Assembly (NCBI GenBank): GCA_964019135.1
Contig: OZ025263.1
Span: forward strand, 24,861,639 to 24,925,638
Source of the DNA: Arenicola marina
Lineage: Eukaryota; Annelida; Polychaeta; Arenicolidae
Reading direction: 5' to 3'
DNA length: 64,000 nucleotides
Of this stretch, positions 11,531-24,141 are shown piece after piece (position 1 is the stretch's first letter; each line of letters begins with the position of its first letter). Under the pieces are notes generated by a model. It was not told where the DNA came from. It saw only the letters and a list, made by a program, of their open reading frames with translations, and did no database searches. The translations under genes and the position numbers were made by a program.

Positions 11531-12079
11531 TTATAGCACGTGTTATAAGGTATCCGATGTTATTGTGTGTTGAGAATGCCATGGAGCACCAGTAAAACCG
11601 TCTAGAGTTTCCATCAAGTGTCACTCGCAAGCAGGTGGTGACGGAGTAGGCAAGGTGCCGAGTTCCTTTAACATGATATGGAGATTAAAATATTTAAAAA
11701 GTTGTGATATTATCAACACTGGGCTCAGTTTATTCCTTCATCTGTTCATTAGATATCCAATGTCACCACGGGCTGCAGCCTCCAACAGCTACTTTGATCG
11801 AGTGTGTGTGTATGGGGGGGTTATCATTACAATTACTGTTATGGGTTTTATATTTTTTATTCGTTATAAACCCGAGGGTCATTGGTGACTATGTTCTCCC
11901 TCAACGTTGCCAGAAAAGACTGGAGAGGGGATGGGGGGGGGGGTCCATCCCCCCTTCCCTCCTTTGTGACAATCGGAGCCGCTCCCTGGGGGAAATTGTA
12001 GACCCGAATTTTTTTCAAGGACTTACAGAGAACTTATCCCACCCTAATACCCCCCCCCCCCGCCCAGCCCCGCCCCATC

Positions 12080-12255
12080 CAGGGTCAGATCCAGATATGC
12101 TGGAACAGGGGGGACCGGTTTCGAAAAATGGCCTAGCTTTTTGTTTTTCATATGTTAAATGGTATAAATTTCGGTCATAAAAGGGGGGGGCACCCCCCCC
12201 CCCCCACCCAGCCACTATTCCTCGCACAGTTTTAAATTCCCGACTCCTCGATCTG
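12080..12255 (-). mobile_element. CAGGG-type MITE, minus orientation
   Basis: On the minus strand the core AAATTTATACCATTTAACA and the end CCAGCATATCTGGATCTG then ACCCTGG match the copies at 25758-25870 and 33884-34071. Long C/G tracts blur the other end. Confidence 0.6.
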
Positions 12256-12305
12256 CCCATGGCGAGCGGTACGGAACTGCCTGGTATACCTTGTATATTA
12301 CTTAC

Positions 12306-12951
12306 TTTTGTGCATCATGTCGTGCTTGGCGTCTTCTCCCTTGGGTGACTTGGGTGAGGCTGAGCGGTAGCCGCTCTCCTTGCGGTCCTGGTGGGGGTGT
12401 GACGTCTCGGAGTGGAGGAGCCCCGACTCCCCGCTCTCACCCACAATGTCACCAGCCTCCTGATTGGCTCTGTGACAGTCATCCATCGCGTCCGAATGAG
12501 GCTCTGGTGCGCATGCGCCGTGGATAGCGGAAGGACTCGTGAACTCCTCCTCGTGACGCTCCCCCGACGGCGTCGGGATCCGCGGTGACGTCATCGAAAA
12601 TCCTGGTGACGTCATTCTGCCGTGTTCCGGACCCATTCGGCTGTTAGAGTCAAACGTCAGCGTCGATGTCGGGGTCCCTGACGCTGACGGCGATGACGCG
12701 GAGGGTGATGATGGGGTTGGGGCGGCTGACTTCGGCAGATCCAGTGTCATTGCAGGGGATCCAGGTGTCGCCTGCTCGCGGGGAAAGGGCGGGAAACAGC
12801 GTTCCCGCTCCCGTTCCCGTTCCCGTTCCCGCTCCCACGGCTGGGAAAAGCGACTGACGTCCCTGCCGACCAGGGAGGCGATGGAAAGCGGACCGCTGGG
12901 CGAGAAAGTCGTTGTAACGGCTGGCAATGTCACCCCTGGTCGGTAGTCCAT
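12306..12951 (-). CDS. Evx: Evx/even-skipped homeobox gene, exon 1 (N-terminal 215 aa)
   Basis: This is the coding part of the first exon, from ATG at 12951-12949 (protein start MDYRPGVTLP) to the donor AAAA|GTAAGT at 12306/12305. It is 646 nt long, so it ends in phase 1 and joins exon 2 in frame. The protein segment is rich in Ser, Pro and Thr and of low complexity, as is usual N-terminal to Evx homeodomains. It includes a Glu-Arg dipeptide run at about residues 40-51 encoded by a CCCGTT/CCCGCT hexamer array. The last residues, SPKSPKGEDAKHDMMHK, are basic. An upstream in-frame Met exists, but it lies in an AT/CT microsatellite and is unlikely to be used. Identification rests on linkage and phase with the homeobox exon; the segment itself is poorly conserved in the family. 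Confidence 0.8.
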
Positions 12952-12958
12952 CTTCCTG

Positions 12959-12993
12959 ATATAATATATATATATATATCTCTCTCTATATAT
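12959..12993. repeat. (AT)n(CT)n microsatellite just 5' of the Evx start codon
   Basis: A mixed ATAT/CTCT/ATATA tract begins 8 bp upstream of the Evx ATG and so probably lies in the 5' UTR or proximal promoter. Confidence 0.85.
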
Positions 12994-15900
12994 ACACACT
13001 TGTGGACGGGGTCTGTGTCCTCCGTTGTGGCACTCGCTGGCACTCTATGAACAGGCCGACAGAGTATTCCACGATACCAAAACACGTGCTGTGAAAATGG
13101 TAGAAAACTTCGGGCCAGACATTTGAGTTTTTATGTCGTGCGCAGTATATTAATAAACACTCTCGTTGTAATAACTACTGCCCAGGCTGAACAAGTGAGT
13201 ATATCGAAGTCATGCTTGAAGTCAACCTCAAACGATACTCTCATGTTGTCTCGCAGCAGCAGCAGCTGTCAACATGCCATATGTTGTGCCAGGAATTTAG
13301 GCACATAATAGCGAGAAGTTTCATTCCATGGTATGGTTATTATCTATTGGGAAGCCGATCCGTGTGTTTCCAGCAGTTGAGTTGCTGAGTGCGATGTTGA
13401 GGCGGCGTAGGGAGTTTGTGTTTTAGTTGTTAGCTGCCGGTGAGTGTCCCGCCGGGTGTGAGACAGCCAACCAACCGTGGTGAACAGGCCGGACGAAGCG
13501 CAAGTCCTTTAAAATAACATTAGTCGCAAATGAATGTTAGAGCCACGGTGGCGCTCGCCGGCTCGACCAATCAGAGCGCGTGGAGCACGCGACTGCGGCC
13601 CTCCCATCGCGATATCGACAGGCGCTGGGCCCCGCCCCCTGGCTTCCCCGGTGAGAGGGAGGAAGGGAGGGGGGTGACTAACTCGCGTGTGGGTGGGTCA
13701 CTTACACCCCCGGCGATTAGAGGCTGACTGACAGTGAGCAGTCGGGGATGGTCCCTGCCCTGTCTGCATGGGCGGGGGGCGGGGAGGGGGCCCGAGGGGG
13801 GTGGGGGTGTTGGATGGAGGCCTGGCACGCGCGCCGGAGGTCTGCCGAGTTACTTTGACATCCCATCTGTCCGGTCCATCGCCCGAGCACCCCGCACCCC
13901 GCACCCCGCCCCCGCACCCCGCACCCCGCACGCAGAGAAAAGGACATCAATTAAATGGCTAATTGAGTCAGTGATCGTTCCCCGCCATTGAGATTTAAAT
14001 AGAGCGCCTGGGGCTCGCAGTGGGACCCCTTGTAAAGCCGAGGGTCAGCGAGTGAGGAAGTCGGGTCTATTAGCAGTTTGACGTACTAATCAAGATGTTT
14101 GTAGTATATTTATCCGTCGTGCGGGGGTGTTTAGTGTCTATGATAGTGTCGTTAGCTGTCAACATAGGACGTTGCAGTCGGTGTGGGGGTAATATACGAA
14201 TCGTGGAGGTCATGGCAAAGAATGCCTCGCCCCCGTGTTGGTCACTCACAAACTAAATTGGAAAGGTGATTAAAAGCAGCCTACTTACATGCGCCATCTT
14301 AGATTTGTACAATTTGAAATCAGGTCTAAACGTGTCTCAAAATTATGATGCATATGTTTTATATCTATTTGTGTCTGTAAAACAACAATTTCAACATAAA
14401 GTTATATCTATTACTATTTTATCGCTCCGACGTCCTGGCGAGTCGCGGTCAACATCACACAGAATGCCAAACAGCGAACCGGCGCGCAGGGATATAAAGC
14501 CGGCCCTCAACTTCTACACCGGTAAACACATTATATAGCTTCTCTCCGGATAGCCCACAATCTTTCAGGATTTAAATTCCAGACAGAATATACTTGTTTG
14601 ACATGGAGAAGAGGTTGGTCATAGCAAACATTACGGAACATATTAGTTTAATAGAAGTTGAATGTCTAAAACAGCAAACTGGCCACTGACATCAAATATT
14701 TCTGACTTAATATAGTATCCGAAGTCCAACTGGAAGTGCTTTGCGGGCCATATATTGACAAATAACATGTACGAATAGGGACTTTTTGGCACATAAAATC
14801 CAATCCAATTTCGTAATTATGCCCTAATGAATAATGTGTAAGGCAAAACATAGTAAGTATCAAGCCTCATTTTGTCTGTGTCAAATGTCACAGACAATAA
14901 GGGAAAAACTACAAAATAGCCCAAATCAAAGCTTGTCTAATAATGTGTGGTATTGATATCTATAACAACGGATATATAGCAGTATAAACTCGAATTGGAA
15001 GCAATAATCACTTGGGTATATCTTCAACCTTCTTCTAACAAACTTTATTCTGCTCTCCGCGTCATCATTGCTTTCCCGATGTTTTGCTTTATATAATGCA
15101 TTTATAGCGAGCGCAAGCGAGCTCTTAAGGTAACATGCATGCGTATTCAAAGTCCATTTTAAGCATATTACTTAAAAGTAATAAGGCGTAGGACTTTCAT
15201 TTCGCGTAACAGCCCCCATGAGACGTTTTCGGATTCGGAGTAAATATCAGCTGTATATAAATATATTCAAGCAAAGAGAGGTCGAAGCCTGTTATGTCAT
15301 GTCTTTAATAATTAAATCAGCTGCCCCACAAAATTAACGAATACATTTTTCAATGTTAACACTGGATGTATACTTCAAATAAAAGTTAATTTATAAGCGA
15401 CGCACTAAATGTCTGTTGCCAAGCAGAGCCCTCTTGGAGACCGCCTATCGGCTGTTGTCATGGTGAGTAGTTGTGACGTCAAAATGTTATAAACATGACG
15501 TCACAACGTCCTAAGCACCCGAATGATATGCCACAAGCACGTGCATGGTATACGTCATCCCGCCAAAGATATTCTTGATGGCAAGCCGAAGTGAGATTAA
15601 TTTTGAATATCAATCTAAATGTATCCCCTCGGAATATTTGAACTAATAATTATACGCTCGCATTTTGTAGGTAGCACCTAGCCATATTATAATGTATTAA
15701 GTATGTCTTACGTATCTTAAGGTGACGTATCTATTTTTTACATGTGTCTCAACTAGAGCTAGATGTAATAAATAGGTCTTACCAGAGCTATTATTAAATT
15801 AATATTTGCCAGGCCGGGAATATATATTATATATATCAAAACTTGGTTTAGATGCTCTACTGTCTTTCCAAATGATAGGTGTTGATTACATCTTTTGTGT

Positions 15901-16189
15901 GCCATGTATTCTTTTAATCTTTAACTAGGGGTAGGTTATAGCGTGACTTAACTAGGGCTATGCATCAGGTTTATATAAATAGGGCGATGTACTCAGTACT
16001 GTACATTGGCTAACAGGGTATGTACGGCATAGTTTATGGTGCACCCGTCATATATATCATCAAGGCACAATCATTTGTTCTACGCTACGATCCGATTGAC
16101 TTACCCTGGCCTATAATTTCGGAGCTAACCAAGATATGATTGAACTATCAGGCCTAGTGCCCCTGCAGGTTTTAACGACACCAGGGTAC
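12994..16189. other. Evx 5' flank, no gene recognised
   Basis: The region holds GC-rich, CpG-rich DNA at 13400-14060, including short CCCGCAC repeats at 13890-13930. This is a plausible Evx promoter region, but no TATA box or start site can be fixed. From 14060 to 16189 the DNA is AT-rich. I find no exon, RNA gene or transposon there. Confidence 0.4.
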
Positions 16190-16480
16190 CAGAGCCTGGG
16201 CACCGATAGGCAGGGGTGAGGGGGAGGGGAGGGGTCATATAAGTAGCCTGGGAGAGGTAGCGTTCACTCGCCCCCTCTCGTATATATAACAGGGGTACGA
16301 CTGCTTGGGCACCGCTCGCCGGGGGCGGGGGGGGGGCGAGGGGGCAGAAGGGAGAGGGGGGTGAGAGACCTGTGGGAGGTAGCTCTCTCCCATCTCTCGC
16401 ATACAACACGGGAACCATTGCTTGGGTACCAGCCGGCGGGGCAGGGGGGAGGTGGGGGCGGGGGCGGTAGACGGGGTTAC
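16190..16480. repeat. Degenerate ~110-118-bp tandem repeat, ~2.7 units
   Basis: Three blocks begin with GCCTGGGCACCG (about 16194), GCTTGGGCACCG (about 16312) and GCTTGGGTACCAG (about 16421). Each is followed by a G-rich tract, and the first two then share GGGAGGTAGC-like and CGTATATA/CGCATACA-like segments. The G-rich strand could form quadruplexes. Confidence 0.7.
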
Positions 16481-17105
16481 ATTGGGGTGTTTAATTACCC
16501 GTTGTAAAGTGCCCTTCCCGCGTGGGGCGGCCGTTTAGGGCGGGGGGTGTTGGGTGTAGGGGTGTGAGGGGTGATTACACCCCGCTGAGAGCCGGGCGTC
16601 CACTGACGGTATGAATGCAAATGATGGCGGTAGGTGGCGCTGTGCGCAGCTGGGGTTCCCAAGCCAAGTGTTGATTTGGAAGATGAGAGTTGCCACGGGT
16701 GCGAAGGAAACATGTCACACTGACTGGCGAGACGTGAGATGTGCACTGATTGGGGCTTTCCCGGAAGAGAGCCACGGTTCGCTTGACTTGCAGTTACCAA
16801 CAACGCTGTCATGGCCTTACATGGAAATGTTAAAAAGCAGGCCAAACAAATGGCTTAAAATGGACCGAATGTGATTAAAATTGCCACATTAAATGAAGCA
16901 TACACAATGAAAAGCTTAATCGCTCCACACCAGATAGCATGACCACTTTATTGGCTTGTATAAGTATGACACGTTTAATTAGCGTCTGATATCATGTCGC
17001 CACAATGCGAATGTTTGAAGTAGACATGAGCAGAGGCGACATACGCCCTATACTATACACTTTCGAACTGCCTCTGTTGCTAAAGTTCTGTCAACTTACA
17101 TATCC

Positions 17106-17277
17106 CAGCGGCGGATCCCGGATTTTGCCAAAAGTGGGGGCACATGTCTGAAAAAAGGAGTCCACGCGTCATTTTAGCGTCTAAATGCCACCGAAAATGG
17201 ACGAAATTGGCCTTTTTTACCCCGTGATAGGAAGGAGAGGAGCACGTGCCCCCTGTGCCCCTCCTGGATTCACCACA
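17106..17277. mobile_element. MITE-like element with CAGCGGCGGATCC end
   Basis: The left end is CAGCGGCGGATCCCGG and the right end CCTGGATTCACCACAG, imperfect inverted repeats of each other. Internal poly-G/C-rich segments resemble those of the CAGGG MITE family. Confidence 0.55.
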
Positions 17278-19860
17278 GACTGTACCCTGGCAGAAGCCAC
17301 ACACGCGGCATCAAAACCAGACTCGTCGAGGGGAAGGGGGTGGCGATGGGGACGACATTGTGTCTCAGGTTTGCGCCCCCCCCCATGTCCTTCCTCCACC
17401 ACCCCCACCTCACCACACCCCTCACCGCAGACCGGCTAGCCACATATCGGACTCGCACCTGATTCATCAGGATGCAAACTTAAAGTAAAGTAAAACATTG
17501 GGTGGGCAGCCTTTGTCAATTAATGTCCCGCGAATGTCTTGAGCTTTGTGTAGCCTCTCAGCCCGCGCCATCAATAACAGTCGCCTTCAACGGTGAATAT
17601 TCACTAAGCCTAGAAGCTCTTTGAACACGTGATTCAACAATTTAACACACTGTTAAAATGTTACTTGACGAATGGTTGTTGCTGAGCCCCACACGGCAGA
17701 CCACAAAAACAACCAGTCGAAGACAGACTGTAGTTCACTCCTTCAGTTAAACATTTTCTTTGACGGTTTTATTAAAATAAATTTTTACTTTGCTGCTAAA
17801 TCAGCTTTGAGAACTCAATCGACAAGTGGCCTTTTGATATCGTCTGTCTGTGAGGATGTAAAGGCCTGTCTGTCGGGTATAGAAGCCGCACTTCTCACAC
17901 GCACGAAACACATGCAACAACCCCCTTCCAAAAAAACCCCACAAAAAGCAAGATGGCGTCCAGATTTTAGAGCTTACCGCACGGCGTCTCGGCGGTCAGT
18001 CACGTGACCCTTCACTCAGCGGGCCAGGGACGTCGAGATGATGTCAGGAGCGACAAGAGAACGGTCCGCGAGTTTTCATCGGGACAATAAGAACCTTGGC
18101 GGGGACGCCGTGATTGACACAACCGGGCACCTGATGTCTTTGTCCACCTGCTAAGTCTTCCTGATTGATACGGCTAGGCTCGGGCCGCCCCGCCGACCAG
18201 GGCCAGCCACGGAAGGGATATAGCTTAATGGAGAGAGCCTTTGTCGCCGCCATTTGTCCAATTTCCTCTCGCAGAGCGCCAGAATCGTTGAGATGTCGGA
18301 GTTTGCGGGGAACATATGCGTGACGCTCCGCATTAAACGAGGCGCGGGATTTTTCATGACAAGTGATTACGGGCATCGCTCTTTGGCAGTCCTTTCATAT
18401 CGGGCAGGCATTCCCTTTCTTCTCCCGTGTCCCCGCTGTCTTCTGCTCTCTGCTCTTAAACTTGCCGTCTCTTTATCTTGTCCATTAGGCTGAAGTGTCT
18501 CTGTCACTGAGCGGCACAAATCGCCTATCTGTTATCTTCTAGCGGTTGCGTGTGTCTTTGGGGTTCTTAATAATTTATTGAGCAAGAAGATACTGCATTA
18601 TTCGCCAGGAGATTGCTCAAGGCGGAAATATAATTGCTGAGTACCAGTGATCACTTGTTGATAATCATTCGAATCAAGTTTCATTGGTTTTATTAACGTT
18701 AATAAATAATCCCCCGACGAATAGATGAAATAGACCAATTTGAAATATATCTTTTGATAAAATTGTTCAACAAGTAGATAGACAATTAATTACGTGGATT
18801 GGGTTTTCACATGAATTGCGGACACATGTTTGTCTAACGTTGAAGTTCTTGCTGATTGAGTTTTAGATTTTAAATGAATAATCACCTATCAAATAGGTCA
18901 GTGATGCATCGATAAAAGAAGGGAAAAAACGAAAATATTTAAGAAAATTAAAAGCGGACATTAGAAAAAGAGAGCAAAAATTTGAACACGTGCGCGCGGC
19001 GAGCGATAATACATAACCTCCCTTGATACCCGTTGCGTATGCTAAGAGTGTGTGGGTGACGTGCTGGACACTGTGTGTATCTAAATCGCGCTTACCCCAC
19101 CTCTTTACCCCTCCCACCTTCATCCCTGGCAAGATATCTCCTTAAATATTTATTCCTTCCTTGATCAGACGAGCTTATGTATCTAATCCCACCGACCCAT
19201 GGAGCGCCTTGTAATGTCGAGTACTTTGCGATACAATGGGCTTTGTACGTCCCGCACCCCCACCGTTGACATATTACCGTATATATTTACCTAACCTCCG
19301 CCTACCCCCCACCACGCCCACCCGACCCAGGCAGGTGCCCCCCCCCCTCACCCCCCCCCCCCCCCCCTCACCCCCGCGTCCAGTTAGACTGGCACTCCAG
19401 CGTTGATCCCTCTCGCTGTTTACGGCCTCACACCGACCCGGTGAGGATTCCAGCAATGCCACGTGACCGCCCTGGGCCAATGGCGTCACTGATCCCCTGA
19501 AACACCCGATAATGGTGAGAAATGAATCGCTGTGCGCCCTCTGGCGGCGGGCTGACGAAGCCCACACTGGCTGATACTGATAAGCGGCCAACGGTCGCTT
19601 TCCGACCGCTAATTGGTCCTTCCGTGCCCGTTAACAGGTAGCACTCCGCCACCAAGCCGGATCTTAATCCGCCGACGAGAAAATAGTTCCCCTGGCGGCT
19701 GTTGCACGAACCGTTGGCGACGCGGCCGGCGAGTAAAATGGGGGTTGGACGGGAATGTTAATGTCGTCATTGTCTGCGAGAAGTGTTCACCCGGCTCGGC
19801 AATAAACGCCCTCAAACCCAGACCACCGCGCGCTACCAACCACCCCTCTGTCCGCCCTAC
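17278..19860. other. Intergenic, no gene recognised
   Basis: Only short non-conserved ORFs occur here. There are C-rich tracts near 17380 and 19340-19372. I see no transposon, RNA gene or tandem array. Confidence 0.4.
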
Positions 19861-19929
19861 GCCCTTACCGCCACCCCTTGACGCACTCCCCCCAATACCC
19901 CCTGGACGCCCTCGAACAATACTTCCTTC

Positions 19930-20170
19930 CCCGCCCTCCGCCCTTACCGCCACCCACCTTCACGCCGTCCACCCTCCTATCGCCACCTCCTTCACGCCCT
20001 CCCCCCAATACCCCCTTCCCGCCATCGGCCCCTTGCCGCCACCCCTTGACGCCCGCCCCCAATACCCCCTTCCCCGAGCTCCCGTTATACTCCCTGCCCC
20101 GCCCTCCGCCCTTACCGCCACCCACCTTCACGCCGTCCACCCTCCTATCGCCACCCCCTTCACGCCCTTC
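19930..20170. repeat. C-rich duplicated block (~164-bp period)
   Basis: A segment with CCCTCCGCCCTTACCGCC followed by ACCCACCTTCACGCCGTC occurs at about 19936-20003 and again at about 20100-20167, with the shorter motif CTTACCGCCACCCCTTGACG nearby at 19863. Confidence 0.8.
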
Positions 20171-20190
20171 CCACAATACCCCACGCCCTT

Positions 20191-21835
20191 CAGGCCAACA
20201 TAAAGGGTTAAAGAACGAAGACATAAGACAAGGACAAGGATGTTATGTGGGTGGCATGATCTCAAGTTATGCCAACGTACCCACTGACTCGCTGACCCGC
20301 TGTGACCAGTTTCTTCGTGAATATTCACTAAAGGAAGCGCCGCTATTCCACAGTTTAATGTTTGACAGTTGGTAGACGAGCTGAGCTTCAGATCAGCAGG
20401 GCAGGGGTACGAACCCTGGCAATTTCATTTCCGTGCCCAATAGGTCTCGTGAGGGGGTAAATGGCGACACGCGACACAGGCATACTTGAAAAATCGACAT
20501 TTGACACCGACCCCAAATTCCGACACTGAGGACCTGAAAAAGTGGCATCGACACAGATAGGGGCGTTTTAGAAGAAGACCACACTGGACAGCGGACTTCT
20601 CCTTCCAGACCCCATATAAATACTATGTCTTGCCGTAAAAGAGGCATCAGTTGAAAAGTAGAAATGGATTGATACTTAAGGGCATGTTTGGACTTGTGGG
20701 GGAAGCCGTGTCAAAGAATTATTCGGGTAATGAAGTAATTTACCAGTGATACACATAGTGCCTCTACACGCCTCGTCTCACCTATCCTGCATGTAACAGT
20801 CACAAGAAGACACCCTTTGCCTCAATGCCAGAGTGATGCGTGCACTATTGGTACATGTACCGAAACAGTTATATGGAATGACGCGTGTACTTATGGCACA
20901 TATATCGAAAAACACGACAAGAATAACGCTATAGGTTTTTTGAATAAGAGTTTCTACTATTATTCTCAATTATAAAAATGATAATGATACAGAGCCAATG
21001 AAGGGATAAAGCATATTCATTCATACATCGGTGTTAATTTAGTTCTGCTCTGCACTTCACTATCACACGTTTACCGTTGAGCAAGACGAAGATTTTATAG
21101 GGGGATTCACATTTCAATTAATTATCAAATTCCGCATATCGTTGTGCAATACTGCCTCTTATCGTCGAGCTTTTCAAAGTTGTCCCTTCGTATGGGGCTG
21201 TGTACCTTGACCCACTTATGACACGTGGGTGCTGCCTCCGCCGGAAACCATCAATAATGTCCAAGGTAATTGTTAATCTCGGGGGGAAGGGGGGGGAAGG
21301 GGGGGGGGGCACTGTTATACAATTGTGGTGAGGGAGTTCCGCGGGTGCGTGGTGGGTTGAGGGAGCGGACAGTTATGATGCAAAAGATACCCCTATAGAC
21401 CGGGGGGGGGGGGGAGGCTCTGAAAAGTTGCATTCACAGAGCGGGTTGCCTGGAAAAAATACCCCTTCCGAGCGGACATTGGCAGTAAAACGCCCCTACC
21501 GAGCAGATTTTGGCAGTTAAGAGGGGAGGTGGGGGGGGGGGGGCTTGATCGCGGACCCCCCCCCCCACCGCCCAACCCAGTAATGTATTTAGTACCCCTC
21601 TCCGGGTTTCTAATACATTCGGCCACGAATCTTGTTCATCCCCATGGACACGGACGCCATGGACATTGCTTGCTCGATGGGTTGAGGTGGTACACTGCAA
21701 CGTTCGTCTCACAGATATATAGATCTGGATGTGAATGAGTTTGTATTAATTAAAGAAACAAGTCCAAGAACCATATCTAGCGACCATGTCAGAAAACATA
21801 AATTTAGAAAAATAATAAGCGAAAACAATGGTGGG
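20191..21835. other. Intergenic, no gene recognised
   Basis: This stretch contains poly-G/C tracts (21280-21310, 21401-21414, 21530-21568). No coding exon or known element could be recognised. Confidence 0.4.
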
Positions 21836-21836
21836 C

Positions 21837-22060
21837 CGGCCCTGTAGCTCATTGGGTTAGAGCATTCGCCTAAGTGCTCTGGTCACCTGGAGCCTAGCGG
21901 CACGTGGATCGTTGGTTCGAGCCCCGCTGTGGCCATGTCTGTGTGGTCGCAGGATAAAGATCCAATGTCCTTCTTCACAAAGAGTAGGGGGTTACAACCG
22001 GGACATGGCTCCACTCTCCCTTCCTTCTCCCATTGGCGCGATATGATCAAATGATGTTAA
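21837..22060 (+). mobile_element. tRNA-derived SINE, copy 1
   Basis: The head has a pol III A-box-like TAGCTCATTGGGTTAGAGC (21845-21863) and a B-box GGTTCGAGCCC (21914-21924), but the spacing and secondary structure do not fit a functional tRNA. The tail shares GGCCATGTCTGTG, ATGTCCTTC and GGGACATGGCT with the inverted copy at 24690-24940. Two dispersed copies with a common body beyond the tRNA part show it is a SINE. Confidence 0.75.
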
Positions 22061-22278
22061 AGCGTCCTGAACATACAGCCAACCAATCAACGAAAACAAT
22101 AGTGTTTTATCATAATGGAACCGTTCAGTTTCTAAGGATCGGGGCTGGTACCCGTCACAACGTAACACGCAGAGCCTGATAGAAGGTAAATGGCAGAAAT
22201 CACCACGATGGCAAAAATGTTGACCCTTTTCGATATCACAGCGCTGACCAGCTTCATACACTTCTACACCTGTAATGT

Positions 22279-22505
22279 TATTCTATTTGGAATATCTCAT
22301 TCTATTCGGAATATCTTATTCTATTTGGAATATCTTATTTTATTCGGAAGATCTTGTTCTATTCGGAATATCTTATTCTATTCGGAATATCTTATTCTAT
22401 TCGGAATATCTTATTCTATTCGCAATATCTTATATTATTCGGAATATCTTATTCTATTCGGAATATCTTATTCTATTCGGAATATCTTAATCTATTCGGA
22501 ATAGA
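22279..22505. repeat. 19-bp tandem repeat, about 12 units
   Basis: The unit is TTCTATTCGGAATATCTTA with few substitutions. The 19-bp period opens all three frames on the plus strand and creates spurious ORFs. Confidence 0.95.
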
Positions 22506-22839
22506 AACTTCTGTATTTGAGAGCTGATATCAATATGTGTTCCTGTGTTCCAGTGAACGAGCGAATGATGAATATGACGTCATTGACGAGTTTTACATGC
22601 AACATAGAGTGTAATGACAAAGTGTCGACATTCATATCAATATTTCATATATACTCGTAACATACATAATTATGTGATCTCAGTCGTAGTATGAGGCAAT
22701 ATATCTTATGCAAAACAAAATACACATATATGGCACCGATCTATTTAGAGCATGTACAACACACTGAAAGGCTCTACTCCCAATGATGACTACTAGAACT
22801 CTATAAATGCAGTCGTGCATTAATCGCATTCCTGATTTC

Positions 22840-22971
22840 TCTGGTTGGCTTCGGTTGGCTCCGGATGGCTGTGGATGTCTTCAGATTTCTCCGGATGGCA
22901 CTGGATGATTCCAGATTACTCTGGTTGGCTCCAGACGGTTTCGGATGGTTACGGATGGATCTTGATAGCCC
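22840..22971 (-). repeat. ~10-bp repeat downstream of the VWFD pseudogene stop
   Basis: On the minus strand a degenerate decamer like AGCCATCCGG recurs after the pseudogene stop. The intact gene has three or four such decamers at the same place (37155-37190), so the repeat existed before the two copies separated and expanded in this one. Confidence 0.7.
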
Positions 22972-23717
22972 TCAGTTGGTCTGGTGGACACCCTCGACAC
23001 AGGAGTCGGAGACGGCCATTCGTCCGTCGTTGTCCCGGCTCTGGAGGTTGGCCGGGATGCTCTGATCCATACAGCCGAACCAGTCGTTGGCCCCCTGGCC
23101 GTTGGCGTCGCCACAGAGGCCCTCCACCAGGCCGTTATAGTCCTCGCTGACGCTGACGACCACCGTGTCGTGGCGTCTGCCACCGACAGTCGTAGTCGAC
23201 CCGCCACGATGTACAAAACCGCGTCGCCCTGGATCACCTTGTCGGCCATCAGGATTACCTCGTTCCTGGCGTCGGTGTACACGTACGGCAACTGGGTGAG
23301 TGAATCCGGCTGCAATACAGAGAGGGGCGTCATAATGGTAAAATAGAGCATATGTGGGACTGTAGGATTCCGCCCACACCATGGGTCAACCAGGTACAAA
23401 AATGTATAACGGAGTGCCGCTGGGAGCCCCAACATCTTACCCATCCAAGTACCAAAAAGTGTATAAAAGTACAGCCCATCCACGTACTAGCTGAGAAAGT
23501 GGCACCGCTTGGGCAAAATCTACTGCGACGAAAATCCTTAGGATCGACCCCATCGGGACCCATTTTGGCTTACCAACTGCCCGCCAAAGATACCAGCAGT
23601 GCAAAATTGAGGACTCATCGGTGTACCAAAATGCGCGAGAAAGACACCCTTTCCAGCGCACGTCTTCAGCAGTCCACTACCTTCAGATAACCGCCCCCCC
23701 CCCCCCACCACCACCGG

Positions 23718-24141
23718 TGGGATTTCCCTTATCGTTAGCTAGCCCCGCCCATCTCACAGTGTCGTGGCCACGCCCGTTATCCTCAGTTTGCCCCGCACTT
23801 CTCATCATGTCGAGGCCACGCCCCTTGTCATCATCTTGCCCCGCACTTCTCATCATGTCGTGGCCACGCCCCTTGTCATCAGCTAGCCCAGCCCATCTCA
23901 TCATGTGGTGGCAACGCCCCTTGTCATCAACTAGCCCCACCCATCTTACAGTGTCGTGGCCACTCCCTTTATCATCAGCTAGCCCCGCACTTCTCATCGT
24001 GTCGAGGCCACGCCCCTTGTCCTCAGCTTGCCCCGCCCTTCTCACAGTGTCGTGGCCACTCCCTTCATCATCAGCTTGCCCCGCCCTTCTCATCGTGTCG
24101 AGGCCACTCATGTATCATCCGCTTGCCCCACCCATCTTACC
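23718..24141 (-). repeat. 48-bp minisatellite at the exon 4/intron 4 junction of the VWFD pseudogene
   Basis: About nine degenerate units read, on the minus strand, as GTAAGATGGGTGGGGC then a TGATGACAAGGGGCGTGGCC-like half. They start directly at the intron 4 donor. The exon-like half resembles the last 20 nt of exon 4. The array is homologous to the one in the intact gene (36190-36537) but longer and differently ordered. Confidence 0.88.

Larger units (their letters stand above)
8894..12305 (-). other. Evx intron 1
   Basis: This 3.4-kb intron lies between the donor GTAAGT at 12305-12300 and the acceptor CAG ending at 8894. It is AT-rich and contains a 37-bp tandem repeat, AT microsatellites (about 10560-10620), poly-C/G tracts (10729-10740, 11400-11421, 12050-12061, 12190-12206) and two CAGGG-type MITEs. 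I see no coding exon in it. Confidence 0.75.

Noticed and set aside
13571..20224. Many Pro- or Gly-rich ORFs on both strands
   Set aside because: Shadows of GC-rich and homopolymer DNA without domain, splice or start support.
21841..21930. Functional tRNA gene
   Set aside because: The A and B boxes are too far apart, no cloverleaf can be drawn, and the body beyond the tRNA part is shared with another dispersed copy; it is a SINE.
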